A stretch of 64,000 nucleotides of DNA from Streptomyces fulvoviolaceus (GTDB lineage: Bacteria; Actinomycetota; Actinomycetes; Streptomycetales; Streptomycetaceae), in assembly GCF_000718165.1 (NCBI RefSeq), contig NZ_JOEY01000060.1, positions 26,989 through 90,988 of the forward strand, given 5' to 3'. Shown here piece after piece: positions 41,257 through 51,448 of the stretch. The notes below the pieces were generated by a model. It was not told the DNA's origin. It made no database searches and worked only from the letters and a program-made list of their open reading frames with translations. A program made the position numbers and the translations under genes. Positions within the stretch are counted from its first letter, which is position 1. Each line of letters begins with the position of its first letter.

Positions 41257-41706
41257 ATGTCTTCGTCGTACTACCTCAAGGGCAGCCCGCTCAACGTCCG
41301 GCTGAACGGCATCATCGGCTGGCTGGCCCGGCACGGCTTCAGCCTCGCCGGCACCGCGGAGATGTCCGTGCGCGGCCGCAAGAGCGGCAAGATGCAGCGG
41401 ATCCCGGTCAACCCGCACACGTACGAGGGAGAGCAGTACCTGGTCTCGGCGCGCGGCCACTCCCAGTGGGTGCGCAACATGCGCGCGGCCGGCGGCGGCG
41501 AGCTGCGCGTCGGCCGCAAGGTCCGCGAGTTCGCCGCCGTGGAGCTTCCCGACGCGGAGAAGCTCCCGGTCGTGCGGACCTACCTGGAGAAGTGGGGCTG
41601 GGAGGTCAACCAGTACTTCCAGGGGGTCACGGCCAAGTCCTCCGACGAGGAGATCATCGCGGCCGCACCCGACCACCCCGTCTTCAGGATCACGGTCAGG
41701 AAGTGA
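41257..41706 (+). CDS. Nitroreductase-family deazaflavin-dependent oxidoreductase
   Basis: The 149-residue split-barrel protein resembles the F420-dependent Ddn-like family: LNVRLNGIIGWLARHGFSLA, RGRKSGKMQRIPVNPHTYEG (cofactor phosphate contact), GHSQWVRNMRAAGGGELRVG and EVNQYFQGVT. Such enzymes reduce quinones, aflatoxins or nitro compounds using reduced F420. It is divergent from the TetR gene and overlaps its convergent neighbour by 11 bp. Quinone reduction would fit the neighbouring geranylgeranyl reductase homologue, but that is inference. Confidence 0.88.
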   Translation: MSSSYYLKGSPLNVRLNGIIGWLARHGFSLAGTAEMSVRGRKSGKMQRIPVNPHTYEGEQYLVSARGHSQWVRNMRAAGGGELRVGRKVREFAAVELPDAEKLPVVRTYLEKWGWEVNQYFQGVTAKSSDEEIIAAAPDHPVFRITVRK

Positions 41707-42937
41707 CCTCGCCGCCCTCCGCCTCCACCGCACGCCGGTCCAGCGCGGCCAGCGCGCGCTGGGCCATCGGACGGCCGCGGATGATCTCGGCCAGCGAGGT
41801 CGAACCCCGGGTGATCTCCTTGAACGCGTTCCAGGCGGGCCGGAAGCCGGTCAGGGCCGCGTGGAACAGCCCGGGACGGCGTTCGAACAGGGTCAGCAGT
41901 CGCTTGCCGATGCTCATCTCGACACCGAGCCCCGCCTTGATCGCGAACGCGTAGTTCAGCGCCTGCCGCCGGGTGTCCACGGCGTCGTGCGCCTCCGCGA
42001 TCCGCACCGCCCACTCCCCCGCGAGCCGGCCCGACCGCAGCGCGAACGAGATGCCCTCGCGCGTCCACGGCTCCAGAAGGCCCGCCGCGTCTCCGCACAC
42101 GAGCACCCGCCCGCGTGAGAGCGGCGAGTCGTCGGCGCGGCAGCGGGTCAAGTGGCCGGAGGAGATGCTCGGTTCGAACCCGGCGAGGCCGAGCCGGGCG
42201 ACGAAGTCCTCCAGATACCGCTTCGTGGCCGAGCCCTCGCCGCGCGCCGAGATCACCCCGACCGTCAGGGTGTCGCCCTTGGGAAAGACCCAGCCGTAAC
42301 TGCCGGGCATCGGGCCCCAGTCGAGGAGCACCCGCCCCTTCCAGTCCTCGGCGACCGTCTCGGGCACCGGGATCTCCGCCTCCAGGCCGAGATCCACCTG
42401 GTCGAGCTTCACCCCGACATGTGCTCCTATGCGGCTGGCACTGCCGTCGGCCCCGACGACCGCCCGCGCGAGCAGCGTCTCGCCGCCCTGCAGGACCACG
42501 GCCACCGACCGCCGGTCCGGCACGGCCGAACCGTGCTGCTCGACCCGCTGGACGGTGACGCCCGTGCGCAGCTCGGCGCCCGCCTTCTGCGCGTGCTCGA
42601 CGAGCTGCTGGTCGAACTCGGGCCGGTTGATCAGCCCGAACAGCATCTGCTTGGAGCGCCGGGTACGGGTGAAGCGGCCGTTGTGCGAGAACGTGACCGC
42701 GTGCACCCGGTCGCGGAGCGGCAGCTCGAAGCCGGGCGGCAGGGAGTCGCGCGAGGGACCGATGATGCCGCCGCCGCACGTCTTGTACCGGGGCAGCTCG
42801 GCCTTCTCCAGCAACAGCACGCGCCGTCCCGCGACCGCCGCCGCGTAGGCGGCCGAGGCCCCCGCGGGTCCCGCGCCCACCACGACGACGTCCCACACCT
42901 GCCGCACGTCGTCCGCCGAAGAGTTCTCGCTGCTCAC
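41696..42937 (-). CDS. Geranylgeranyl reductase-family FAD oxidoreductase
   Basis: The 413-residue flavoprotein has an N-terminal FAD motif (VVVGAGPAGASAAYAAAVAG), the family loop YKTCGGGIIGP and the C-terminal FAD motif GDAAGLLEPWTREGISFAL. Members saturate isoprenoid double bonds of chlorophyll side chains, archaeal lipids or, in actinobacteria (MenJ), the menaquinone tail. Reduction of menaquinone is therefore the most likely role, though several copies usually occur per genome. The start is GTG. Confidence 0.88.
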   Translation of the reverse strand: MSSENSSADDVRQVWDVVVVGAGPAGASAAYAAAVAGRRVLLLEKAELPRYKTCGGGIIGPSRDSLPPGFELPLRDRVHAVTFSHNGRFTRTRRSKQMLFGLINRPEFDQQLVEHAQKAGAELRTGVTVQRVEQHGSAVPDRRSVAVVLQGGETLLARAVVGADGSASRIGAHVGVKLDQVDLGLEAEIPVPETVAEDWKGRVLLDWGPMPGSYGWVFPKGDTLTVGVISARGEGSATKRYLEDFVARLGLAGFEPSISSGHLTRCRADDSPLSRGRVLVCGDAAGLLEPWTREGISFALRSGRLAGEWAVRIAEAHDAVDTRRQALNYAFAIKAGLGVEMSIGKRLLTLFERRPGLFHAALTGFRPAWNAFKEITRGSTSLAEIIRGRPMAQRALAALDRRAVEAEGGEVTS

Positions 42938-43071
42938 GATGGTCTGCTGCTCCCGATCAAGCCGTCCGCCATACCTGCCTCCCGCATCCTACGGCGGACG
43001 TCGCCGCAGGCCGCTGTGGGAGGATCGGCATCATTCACAGGTACAACGTCGCACCCACAAGGAGCGTGCCC

Positions 43072-44427
43072 ATGTCGTCGAATCCGGTCGCCGAGACCGT
43101 CGCCTCGCTGATGCCCAGGGCGAAGGCGGAGCTCACCGAACTGGTGGCATTCCAGTCGGTGGCGGACTTCGACCAGTTCCCCAAGAGCGAGAGCGAGGGC
43201 GCCGCGCGCTGGGTCGCGGACGCGCTCACCGCCGAGGGTTTCCAGGACGTCGCCGCGCTCGACACCCCGGACGGCACGCAGTCGGTCTACGGCTACCTGC
43301 CCGGCCCCGAGGGCGCGAAGACGGTCCTCCTCTACGCGCACTACGACGTGCAGCCGCCGCTGGACGTGTCCGCCTGGACGACCCCGCCCTTCGAACTGAC
43401 CGAGCGCGACGGCCGCTGGTACGGGCGCGGTGCCGCCGACTGCAAGGGCGGCGTGATCATGCACCTGCTCGCGCTGCGCGCGCTCAAGGCGAACGGCGGC
43501 ATACCGGTCCACGTCAAGTTCATCGCCGAGGGCTCTGAGGAGATGGGCACGGGCGGCCTGGAGCGGTACGCCGAGGCCCACCCCGACCTCCTCGAAGCGG
43601 ACACCATCGTCATCGGCGACGCGGGCAACTTCCGCGTCGGGCTGCCGACAGTCACCTCCACCCTGCGCGGCATGACCCTCGTCCGCGTGCAGATCGACAC
43701 CCTCGAAGGCAACCTGCACTCGGGCCAGTTCGGCGGCGCCGCCCCCGACGCGCTCGGCGCGCTGATCCGCGTCCTGGACTCGCTGCGCGCGGAGGACGGT
43801 TCGACGACGGTCGACGGGCTGGCCCCGGAAACCGGCTGGGACGGCCTGCAGTACGACGAGGAGCAGTTCCGCAAGGACGCCAAGGTCCTGGACGGCGTCC
43901 AGCTGATCGGCGACGGCACGGTCGCCGACCGCATCTGGGCGCGCCCGGCCGTCACCGTCCTCGGCATCGACTGCCCGCCGGTCGTCGGCGCCACCCCGTC
44001 CGTGCAGGCGGGCGCCCGCGCGCTGGTCAGCCTGCGCGTGCCGCCGGGCGTCGACGCCGCCCATGCGACCAAGCTGCTCCAGGCCCACCTGGAGGCGCAC
44101 ACGCCGTGGGGCGCCCGGGTGCGCACCGAGCAGATCGGCCAGGGGCAGGCGTTCAGCGCGGACACGACCAGCCCGGCGTACGCGGCGATGGCCGAGGCGA
44201 TGTCGGTCGCCTACCCCGGCCAGGAGATGCAGTACGCCGGCCAGGGCGGCTCCATCCCGCTCTGCAACACCCTCGCGGCCCTCTACCCGAGCGCGGAGAT
44301 CCTCCTCATCGGCCTGAGCGAGCCGGAGGCCCAGATCCACGCGGTCAACGAGAGCGTGTCCCCCGATGAACTGGAGCGCCTCTCGGTGACGGAGGCGCTC
44401 TTCCTGCGCAACTACGCGGGGAGTTGA
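43072..44427 (+). CDS. M20-family dipeptidase
   Basis: The 451-residue zinc peptidase has the M20 metal motifs LLYAHYDVQPP (His and catalytic Asp), RGAADCKGG (bridging Asp), AEGSEEMGTG (catalytic Glu and ligand Glu) and a late SIPLCNTLA. The insertion of the dimerisation lid is around residues 200-310. The ATG lies 7 bp after AAGGAG; an in-frame GTG 6 bp upstream is too close to it. It probably cleaves dipeptides in the cytoplasm, which would suit the peptide ABC transporter encoded nearby. Confidence 0.93.
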   Translation: MSSNPVAETVASLMPRAKAELTELVAFQSVADFDQFPKSESEGAARWVADALTAEGFQDVAALDTPDGTQSVYGYLPGPEGAKTVLLYAHYDVQPPLDVSAWTTPPFELTERDGRWYGRGAADCKGGVIMHLLALRALKANGGIPVHVKFIAEGSEEMGTGGLERYAEAHPDLLEADTIVIGDAGNFRVGLPTVTSTLRGMTLVRVQIDTLEGNLHSGQFGGAAPDALGALIRVLDSLRAEDGSTTVDGLAPETGWDGLQYDEEQFRKDAKVLDGVQLIGDGTVADRIWARPAVTVLGIDCPPVVGATPSVQAGARALVSLRVPPGVDAAHATKLLQAHLEAHTPWGARVRTEQIGQGQAFSADTTSPAYAAMAEAMSVAYPGQEMQYAGQGGSIPLCNTLAALYPSAEILLIGLSEPEAQIHAVNESVSPDELERLSVTEALFLRNYAGS

Positions 44428-44464
44428 GCCTTGCCGTGTAGGGCATCCCCCGGATCATGGGGCC

Positions 44465-45532
44465 ATGCCCTACACCGAGCGCCTCACCACCCACACCGAC
44501 ATCGCCACCGCCCTCGCCCTGCTCTCCGACCACGAACTCGCCGAGCTGGTCGAGGCCGGTGCGCCCCTCGGGACCGGGATCGGCGGGCGTTCGGCGCTGA
44601 TCGAGGTCGACGGCAGGAAGGTCTTCGTGAAGCGGATGCCGCTCACCGACATCGAGCGGCGGCCGGAGAACGTACGGTCCACGGCCAACGTGTTCGGGAT
44701 GCCGGCCTTCTGCCACTACGGCATCGGCGGCATCCCCAGTCCGGGCTTCGGCGCCTGGCGTGAGCTGGCCGTGCACGAGATGACGACCAACTGGGTACTG
44801 TCCGACCGGTTCCCGGGCTTCCCACTGATGCATCACTGGCGGGTGCTCCCCGACGCAGAGCAGCCACTCCCCGAGGAACTGGCCGACGCGGAACGGGCCG
44901 TGGCCTACTGGGGCGGCTCGCCGCACCTGCGCGACCACATCGAGGCCATGCGTACGGCGTCCGCGAGCCTGACGCTGTTCCTGGAGTACCTCCCGCACAC
45001 CCTCCATGACTGGCTCGGGGCCCAACTGCGCACGGACGAAGCCGACTCCGCCTGCGCCCTGGTGGAAACGGGCCTCAAGGCCGCCACCGACTTCCTCCAC
45101 GAGCAGCGGCTCCTGCACTTCGACGCCCACTTCGGCAACATCCTCACCGACGGTCGGCAGCTCTACCTCGCCGACTACGGGCTCGCCCTCTCTCCGCGCT
45201 TCCAACTCGCCGCGCAGGAGCGCGACTTCTTCGACCGTCACCGTCACTACGACCGCGCTTACGCCTTCTCCTACCTGGTGCACTGGTTGGTCGTCGACCA
45301 GTACGGCTACAGCAGGGACGAGCGCGAGGACTTCATCCGCGCGTGCGCCGACGGCGAGACGCACCCCGAGGGCATCCCCCAGGTCGCCTCCGGAATCATC
45401 TCCCGGTACGCGCAACTCGCCGCGACAGTGGGCGACTTCAACCGCCGCCTGGAGCAGGAGAGCAGGCTGACCTCGTACCCGTCCGCCGAGGTACTGGGGT
45501 TCGCCTACAACAGCTCCACGCTCTCCGCATAG
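44465..45532 (+). CDS. Protein-kinase-like phosphotransferase of unknown substrate
   Basis: The 355-residue protein has kinase-fold features: a nucleotide-loop-like GTGIGGRSALIEVDG, Lys in KVFVKRMPL, a catalytic loop HFDAHFGNIL (Asp and Asn as in kinases) and DYGLALS in place of DFG. The C-terminal third is helical. It resembles aminoglycoside/choline-kinase-type enzymes more than Ser/Thr kinases. The end overlaps the convergent ABC ATPase gene by 28 bp. The phosphate acceptor is unknown. Confidence 0.75.
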   Translation: MPYTERLTTHTDIATALALLSDHELAELVEAGAPLGTGIGGRSALIEVDGRKVFVKRMPLTDIERRPENVRSTANVFGMPAFCHYGIGGIPSPGFGAWRELAVHEMTTNWVLSDRFPGFPLMHHWRVLPDAEQPLPEELADAERAVAYWGGSPHLRDHIEAMRTASASLTLFLEYLPHTLHDWLGAQLRTDEADSACALVETGLKAATDFLHEQRLLHFDAHFGNILTDGRQLYLADYGLALSPRFQLAAQERDFFDRHRHYDRAYAFSYLVHWLVVDQYGYSRDEREDFIRACADGETHPEGIPQVASGIISRYAQLAATVGDFNRRLEQESRLTSYPSAEVLGFAYNSSTLSA

Positions 45533-46575
45533 TGGCAGGCCACCGGGTTGCCCCCACCCCGGTCCACCAGCGCGGGCACCTCCTCGACGCAGGCCGCCCG
45601 CTCGCTCACGGTCAACTGGCCCGCGAACTTGGGGCACCGGGTACGGAACCGGCAGCCGCTCGGCGGACGGACCGGGCTCGGGACGTCCCCCTGCACCGTG
45701 ATGCGCGTGCGGGCGCGTTCCTTGCGCGGGTCGGGCAGGGGGATGGCCGAGACCAGGGCCTGGGTGTACGGGTGCGCGGGGCGGGCGAACAGCTGCCGGG
45801 CTGGCGCGATCTCGACCAGCCGGCCCAGGTACATGACGGCCACCCGGTCGGCCACGTGCCGCATCACCGACAGGTCGTGCGCCACGAAGAGGAAGGACAG
45901 GCCGAGTTCGCTCTGTAGATCCATCAGCAGGTTCAGAATCCCGGCCTGGATCGACACGTCCAGCGCCGAGACCGGTTCGTCCAGCACGACCACGCGGGGA
46001 CGCAGCGCCAATGCCCGTGCGATGCCGATGCGTTGACGCTGGCCGCCGGAGAACTCGTGCGCGTAGCGGTTGCCGTGCTCGGGGTTGAGCCCGACGAGCC
46101 GCAGCAGCTCACGCACCTCGTCGTCGGCGCCGGGCCCGTAACGGCCGTGGATCCGCAGGGGTTCGGCGACGATCTCGTGCACCGATATCCGCGGGTCGAG
46201 GGAGGCGTACGGATCCTGGAAGACGATCTGCAGCTCGCGCCGCAGCGGCCGCATCCGGCGCCGGCTCAGCTCGGTGAGCTCACGGCCCCGGTAACGGACC
46301 TGTCCGGAGGTCGCGGACTCCAGGCCCAGCACGGTGCGCGAGATCGTCGTCTTGCCCGAGCCGGACTCCCCCACCAGGCCCAGGGTCTCGTTCTCGTGCA
46401 GGTCGAAGGAGACCCCGCACACGGCGTGCACGTCACCCACCCGGCGGCGTACGACACCGTGGGACATCACGGGGAAGTGCTTGACGAGATCGCGGACTTG
46501 AAGCACGGGCTCTCCGGTGCCGCCGTGACCGGGCAGCGGGGACAAGGCGTCGGCAACCTGCGCAGGCGCGCTCAT
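45505..46575 (-). CDS. Oligopeptide/dipeptide ABC transporter ATPase (OppF/DppF-like)
   Basis: The 356-residue ATPase has Walker [10 protein letters not shown], the signature LSGGQ-equivalent [10 protein letters not shown], Walker [13 protein letters not shown] and switch His in VAHDLSV. The C-terminal extension [11 protein letters not shown] with paired Cys is the oligopeptide-transporter type. It pairs with the preceding ATPase, whose stop it overlaps by 4 bp (ATGA). Last gene of the five-gene transporter operon. Confidence 0.95.
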   Translation of the reverse strand: MSAPAQVADALSPLPGHGGTGEPVLQVRDLVKHFPVMSHGVVRRRVGDVHAVCGVSFDLHENETLGLVGESGSGKTTISRTVLGLESATSGQVRYRGRELTELSRRRMRPLRRELQIVFQDPYASLDPRISVHEIVAEPLRIHGRYGPGADDEVRELLRLVGLNPEHGNRYAHEFSGGQRQRIGIARALALRPRVVVLDEPVSALDVSIQAGILNLLMDLQSELGLSFLFVAHDLSVMRHVADRVAVMYLGRLVEIAPARQLFARPAHPYTQALVSAIPLPDPRKERARTRITVQGDVPSPVRPPSGCRFRTRCPKFAGQLTVSERAACVEEVPALVDRGGGNPVACHYAESVELL

Positions 46576-47654
46576 ACGGCGTCCTCCTCGGGGGTGTTCA
46601 CGGGTGCCGCCTCGGCGAACCGGGCCAGAGCCGCCGAGTCCGCGCCGGCCGCCTCGAAGACCTCCCCGGCGCCGGTGCCGACGAGTTCCTCGGAGAAGTG
46701 GCAAGCGCTGAGGTGGCCGTCGCCGCCCGCCGGACGCAGCGGCGGCTCCGCGCCGTCGCAAGCGTCCCGGCGCAGGGGACAGCGGGGCGCGAAGGGACAG
46801 CCGGGCGGCAGGTGGAGCAGTGAGGGCGGGGAGCCGGTGATCGGGGTGAGGCGGGCCTCCTCACGGTCGAGGCGGGGCAGGGAGCCCAGCAGGCCGAGGG
46901 TGTAGGGCATGCGCGGGGTGTAGAAGATGTCCTCGACCGAGCCGGTCTCCACCATCCGTCCCGCGTACATGACGGCCACCCGGTCCGTGTGGCCCGCCAC
47001 CACCCCCAGGTCGTGGGTGATGAGGACGAGGGCCGCTCCGGTCTCTGCGCGGGCGGTCTCCAGCGCGTCGAGGACCTGGGCCTGCACGGTGACGTCGAGC
47101 GCGGTGGTGGGCTCGTCGGCGATGATCACGTCCGGGTCGTTCGCCATGGCAATGGCGATGACGACGCGCTGGCGCATACCGCCGGACATCTCGTGCGGAT
47201 AGGCGTCCACGCGCCGCTCGGGGCTCGGGATGCCGACCGTGCCGAGCAGGTCGACCGCCCGCGCACGGGCGCCGCGGGCCTTGAGGTCGGGGTTGTGCCT
47301 GAGCAGGGTCTCGGCGATCTGGTAGCCGACCGGGTGGACCGGGTTGAGGGAGGTCATCGGGTCCTGGAAGATCATCGCGATGCCCTTGCCGCGTACGTCC
47401 GACAGCCGCGCGTCGGACAGGCCGAGCAGCTCCTCCCCCTCGAACCGCACCGAGCCGCGCACCCGCGCGGTGGCCGGGAGGAGCCCCATCACGGCGAGCG
47501 CGGTCACGGACTTCCCCGATCCCGACTCACCGACGATCCCCAGGGCCTCGCCCCGTTCGAGGCGGTAGCCGACGCCGCGCACGGCCCGTACGGTCCCGTC
47601 CTCCGTGGGGAACTCCACGGTGAGGCCGTCCACTTCGAGCACGGATTCCGTCAC
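46572..47654 (-). CDS. Oligopeptide/dipeptide ABC transporter ATPase (OppD/DppD-like)
   Basis: The 360-residue ATPase has Walker [10 protein letters not shown], signature MSGGMRQRV, Walker [13 protein letters not shown] and switch His in ITHDLGV, with the C-terminal Cys-rich motif [13 protein letters not shown]. The GTG start overlaps the permease stop (GTGA). It forms the ATPase heterodimer with the OppF-like protein. Confidence 0.95.
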   Translation of the reverse strand: MTESVLEVDGLTVEFPTEDGTVRAVRGVGYRLERGEALGIVGESGSGKSVTALAVMGLLPATARVRGSVRFEGEELLGLSDARLSDVRGKGIAMIFQDPMTSLNPVHPVGYQIAETLLRHNPDLKARGARARAVDLLGTVGIPSPERRVDAYPHEMSGGMRQRVVIAIAMANDPDVIIADEPTTALDVTVQAQVLDALETARAETGAALVLITHDLGVVAGHTDRVAVMYAGRMVETGSVEDIFYTPRMPYTLGLLGSLPRLDREEARLTPITGSPPSLLHLPPGCPFAPRCPLRRDACDGAEPPLRPAGGDGHLSACHFSEELVGTGAGEVFEAAGADSAALARFAEAAPVNTPEEDAV

Positions 47655-48571
47655 TGTCGCACCCTTTGCTGCCGGGGGTCGAAGGCGTCGCGCAGGCCGT
47701 CGCCGATGAAGTTGACGGTCAGGGCGATGGCGATGATGAAGGCGCCGGGGATATAGAAGAGCCAGGGCCGGGTGTCGACGGCCGTCTGGGCCTGGGCGAC
47801 CAGCAACCCCAGTGAGGTGTCGGGCGGTTGGACGCCGAAGCCGAGGAAGGACAGGGCGGTCTCGGTGAGGATGCCGGTGGCCACCAGGACGGTCGCGTTG
47901 ACGATGATCGGGCCGAGCGCGTTCGGCAGCAGGTGCCGGAAGATGATCCGCGCGTCCGAGGAGCCCAGTGCCCGCGCCGCCTCCACGAACTCCTTCTCGC
48001 GCAGCGACAGCACGCTGGAGCGCACGACCCGGGCCACGTACGCCCAGGTCAGCCCCGCGATGACGAGAGCGATCCAGTACCAGGAGCCGCCGCTGCGGGA
48101 GGAGATGACCAGGGCGATGGCCAGCAGCGGCAGGGTCAGGACGAGATCGGCGATCCGCATCATGACCGCGTCGACGACACCCCGGTAGAAGCCGGCCATC
48201 GCTCCCCAGACCGCGCCGACCAGGGTGGAGCCGAGCGCGATCATGACGGCGATCTTCAGCGAGGTCTGGGTGCCGCGCATGACCTGGGCGTAGGCGTCGT
48301 ACCCGGAGGAGTCCGTCCCGAACGGGTGCTTCCAGGACGGGGACTGGGAGTTGTCGGGGGTGAACTTCCGGTACGAGTAGTGCCAGAAGTACGGCCCCAC
48401 GAACGCCCACAGCGCGATCAGCAGGAAGACGACCAGGCTGATCACGGCGGCCCGGTGGCGCAGGAAGCGGCGCAGGACCAGCTGGGTCTGACTGCGCTGC
48501 CCTACCGTGAACTCGCCGTCGGTGAACGGAACTTGAGTGCCCGCGGCCCCGGGCGCTTCGATGTCAGTCAT
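47651..48571 (-). CDS. ABC transporter permease (OppC/DppC-like)
   Basis: The 306-residue permease has an N-terminal OppC extension, six membrane helices and the EAA loop EAARALGSSDARIIFRHLLP that contacts the ATPase. A soluble segment after helix 1 (PDNSQSPSWKHPFGTDSSG) is typical of the C-type subunit. It overlaps the OppB-like gene by 8 bp. Confidence 0.95.
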   Translation of the reverse strand: MTDIEAPGAAGTQVPFTDGEFTVGQRSQTQLVLRRFLRHRAAVISLVVFLLIALWAFVGPYFWHYSYRKFTPDNSQSPSWKHPFGTDSSGYDAYAQVMRGTQTSLKIAVMIALGSTLVGAVWGAMAGFYRGVVDAVMMRIADLVLTLPLLAIALVISSRSGGSWYWIALVIAGLTWAYVARVVRSSVLSLREKEFVEAARALGSSDARIIFRHLLPNALGPIIVNATVLVATGILTETALSFLGFGVQPPDTSLGLLVAQAQTAVDTRPWLFYIPGAFIIAIALTVNFIGDGLRDAFDPRQQRVRQ

Positions 48572-49550
48572 AGCGGATCCTCGGGTCGAGGACGGCGTAG
48601 AGGAGGTCGGCGAGCAGGTTGAAGACGATGACGACCACCGCGGACAGCAGCAGCCAGGCCATGAGCCGGTAGACGTCGACGGTCGAGGCCGCCTGCACGA
48701 GCATTTCTCCCATCCCGTGCCACTGGAAGATCGTCTCCGTGACCACCGCCCCGCCCAGGATGCTCGCGACGTCGAGCGCGGTGACGGTGGCGAGCGGGAT
48801 GAGGGCGGTGCGCAGGGCGTGCCGGGTGATGACCCTGCCCCGTCGGAGTCCCTTGGCGCGGGCCAGTCGTACGTAGTCGCTGTTGAGGACTTCGAGCATG
48901 GAGGCGCGGGTGTAGCGGGTCCAGGAGGCGAAGGAGACCAGGGCGAGGGTGATGGTGGGCAGGGCGAGGTGGCCGATGCGGTCGACGAACTCGTTCCAGG
49001 GGGTGTCGACGTTCAGATACGGCGACTTCTCGCCGATCGTGCCGAGGAACTGGCTGCCGGTCTTCTCGTTGATCCAGATTCCCGCCTGCTTGAGCAGGAC
49101 GGCGAACCAGAACACCGGCATCGCGAGGAACAGGAACCCGACGAAGGTGATCGAGTAGTCGGCGGCGGTGTACTGGCGGATCGCGCTGAACGCCCCGAAC
49201 AGCACGGACAGGATCAGGGCGATCAGCATGGCGGCGGCGACCAGGGTGACGGTCACCCGGAAGCGTGTGAACAGGTCGTGCCCTATGTTCAGGTTCGTCT
49301 GCACGGACGGGCCGAAGTCGCCGTGCAGCACTCCGGTGATCCAGTTCCAGTAGCGCTCCAGGACGGGCTGGTCGGCATGGATGTGCCGGGCGAAGGCCTG
49401 CACGGCGGCCTTGCTGGGGGCGGGCTGCCGTGAGGTGGCGAAGTTCGCCACGGGGTCGCCGGAGTTGACGACGACCAGGAACACGATGAACGTCGAGGCG
49501 ATCAGGACGGGGACGGAGACGAGGATGCGGCGCACGGTGTAGGCGAGCAT
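48564..49550 (-). CDS. ABC transporter permease (OppB/DppB-like)
   Basis: The 328-residue permease starts MLAYTVRRILVSVPVLIAST, the usual OppB beginning, and has six helices plus the EAA-type loop RLARAKGLRRGRVITRHALR. The extracytoplasmic region between helices 1 and 2 is long (about residues 30-95). It follows the binding-protein gene by 80 bp. Confidence 0.95.
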   Translation of the reverse strand: MLAYTVRRILVSVPVLIASTFIVFLVVVNSGDPVANFATSRQPAPSKAAVQAFARHIHADQPVLERYWNWITGVLHGDFGPSVQTNLNIGHDLFTRFRVTVTLVAAAMLIALILSVLFGAFSAIRQYTAADYSITFVGFLFLAMPVFWFAVLLKQAGIWINEKTGSQFLGTIGEKSPYLNVDTPWNEFVDRIGHLALPTITLALVSFASWTRYTRASMLEVLNSDYVRLARAKGLRRGRVITRHALRTALIPLATVTALDVASILGGAVVTETIFQWHGMGEMLVQAASTVDVYRLMAWLLLSAVVVIVFNLLADLLYAVLDPRIRYD

Positions 49551-49630
49551 GCGGTTCTTCTCTCGGACGTGTGAGCGGGGTCCCGGCCCGGGGGTCGCCC
49601 GGGCCGGGCTCGACAGAACCGCTCACTGGC

Positions 49631-51448
49631 CTACTTCTTCAGCCCCCACTCGGCGGTGTTGTACGGCGGCCCCACGTTCGTGGCGTTGTCCCGCACGTTC
49701 ACGAACCGCGTCTGCACCGCCAGGAACGTCGGCTTCTGGTACAGCGGCAGGACGTAGGCGTCGTCCGTCATGATCTTGTCGGCCTGGTTGAGCAGCGCGG
49801 CCGCCTTGGTCTGGTCGGTCTCGCCGACGGCCTGGGCGACCAGCTTGTCGACCGTCTTGTCGCTGTAGCCGCCGTAGTTGCCGCCGCCTCCGGTGACCCA
49901 GTTCTGCTGGGCGTTGCTGGAGGGGAACGGCGAGGCGACCCAGGCGAAGACGATGATGTCGTACTGGTGCCCCACCAGGACCGTGCCGAGGTCGGCGGCG
50001 CCGATCGGCTTGATGGTGACCTTGATGCCGAGGCTCGCCAGGTTGCTCTGCAGGATCTGGCACTCGCTCTGCCGGATCTGGTTGCCGGTGGTGTAGCGGC
50101 AGTTGAAGGGGCCGACGGTCTTTCCGTCCGGGGTCTTCAGAGCCGTGCCCACACCGGTGAACCGGGCGTCGGTCAGGTACTTCTTCGCCTTGGCCAGGTC
50201 ACCCGATCCCTGTCCGGTGGCGGTCACCACGTCCTGGTAACCCGCCTGACCGGGCACGAAGTTGTGGTTGCCGAGGTGGTTCACCTTCGGGTCGAACTGG
50301 CCGACCGTCTTGGACACGATGTCCTTGATGCTGATCGCCGTGAACATCGCCTGGCGCAGGGCCTTGTACTTGCCGATCACCGGGTTGTGCAGGTTGAGGT
50401 CGAAGTGCTCCCAGTTCAGGCCGTTGCCGATGGTGTAGGTGACGTTGGGAATGTCCTTGACCTGTTTGACCAGGTCGACCTCGGGCTGCGGGTAGATGCC
50501 CTGGACCTCGTTGTTCTGCAGGGCGATCGGCTCCTGCGTGGCATCCGTGATGACCTTGAAGATCAGCCGCTGCAGGCTCGGCTTGTGCGCGCCCCACCAC
50601 TTGGGGTCGGGGACGTAGGTGGCGTGGTCGTTGTCCACCCACTGCTGCATCTTGTACGGCCCCGCCGTCGCGTACTTGGTGGGCGGGGTCTTCTGGAAGT
50701 ACTGCCAGCCCTCGGTCATCTGAGCCGCCGTCATATGGGCGGCGTCGCCGGTCTTCGCGCCGGAGAGCTTCTCGGCGACGTGCGCCGGGTACAGCGGATA
50801 GCCCGCGCCGAACAGGGACTTCCAGTCGGAGAACGGCTTGGCCATCACGACGGTGACGGTCTTGCCGCCGTCGGAGCCGGTGACCGACTTGACGCGGTCG
50901 TAGCCGGCCGTGCTCTGCGGCAGGCAGCCCTTGGTCTGGGTGGCGTCACTGGCGGGAGGCGGCGGACAGTCCTTGCCGTCGTTGGTGCGCCAGTAGTAGA
51001 CGAAGTCGTCGGCGGTGATCGGGGTTCCGTCGTTCCACGATGCCTTCGGGTTGATCTTGTAGACGATGGTCTGGGGGCCGGTGCCCGTCTGGGTCGCCGA
51101 GGTGACCAGATCGGTGTTGAGGGCGACGGTCAGATCGGGCTGGGGGACGAAGACCTGGGGCAGGACGACGCCGAGGGCCTCGCCGTTCTCGAAGGTGTTG
51201 CCGTTGGCGTCCTGGACGTTCCACTGCTGGATGTTCTTCTCCAGCACGTAGGTGAAGGTGCCGCCGGCTTTCGTGGCACCGGAGTTGCAGGTGTCCGCCT
51301 TGCCCTTGGTCGTGCAGGACGTGAGTCCCGCCGAGGTACCGCTGCCGGAGCCGCCGCCCCCGCCGCCGCTGCTGCAGGCGGCGAGGGCGAGAACCAGCCC
51401 GGCGGCGAGCGTGAGACCCCGGGCGAGGGCCGATGGGTGAGCGCGCAT
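49631..51448 (-). CDS. ABC transporter substrate-binding lipoprotein, family 5
   Basis: The 605-residue lipoprotein has a signal peptide ending in the lipobox ALAAC, followed by a Gly/Ser-rich linker, and is then an SBP_bac_5 protein (EALGVVLPQVF, NPKASWNDGTPITADDFVYY, LRQAMFTAIS). Length and domain order match peptide or nickel-type binding proteins; peptide uptake is most likely given the transporter type. A strong AAGGAGGG ribosome site precedes the ATG. The 247-bp region upstream has an AT-rich stretch around 51540-51570 that probably holds the operon promoter. Confidence 0.94.
   Translation of the reverse strand: MRAHPSALARGLTLAAGLVLALAACSSGGGGGGSGSGTSAGLTSCTTKGKADTCNSGATKAGGTFTYVLEKNIQQWNVQDANGNTFENGEALGVVLPQVFVPQPDLTVALNTDLVTSATQTGTGPQTIVYKINPKASWNDGTPITADDFVYYWRTNDGKDCPPPPASDATQTKGCLPQSTAGYDRVKSVTGSDGGKTVTVVMAKPFSDWKSLFGAGYPLYPAHVAEKLSGAKTGDAAHMTAAQMTEGWQYFQKTPPTKYATAGPYKMQQWVDNDHATYVPDPKWWGAHKPSLQRLIFKVITDATQEPIALQNNEVQGIYPQPEVDLVKQVKDIPNVTYTIGNGLNWEHFDLNLHNPVIGKYKALRQAMFTAISIKDIVSKTVGQFDPKVNHLGNHNFVPGQAGYQDVVTATGQGSGDLAKAKKYLTDARFTGVGTALKTPDGKTVGPFNCRYTTGNQIRQSECQILQSNLASLGIKVTIKPIGAADLGTVLVGHQYDIIVFAWVASPFPSSNAQQNWVTGGGGNYGGYSDKTVDKLVAQAVGETDQTKAAALLNQADKIMTDDAYVLPLYQKPTFLAVQTRFVNVRDNATNVGPPYNTAEWGLKK

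Noticed and set aside
41169..41954. Alternative plus-strand frame across the deazaflavin oxidoreductase gene
   Set aside because: Arg/His-rich frame-shifted product of two real genes without any motif.
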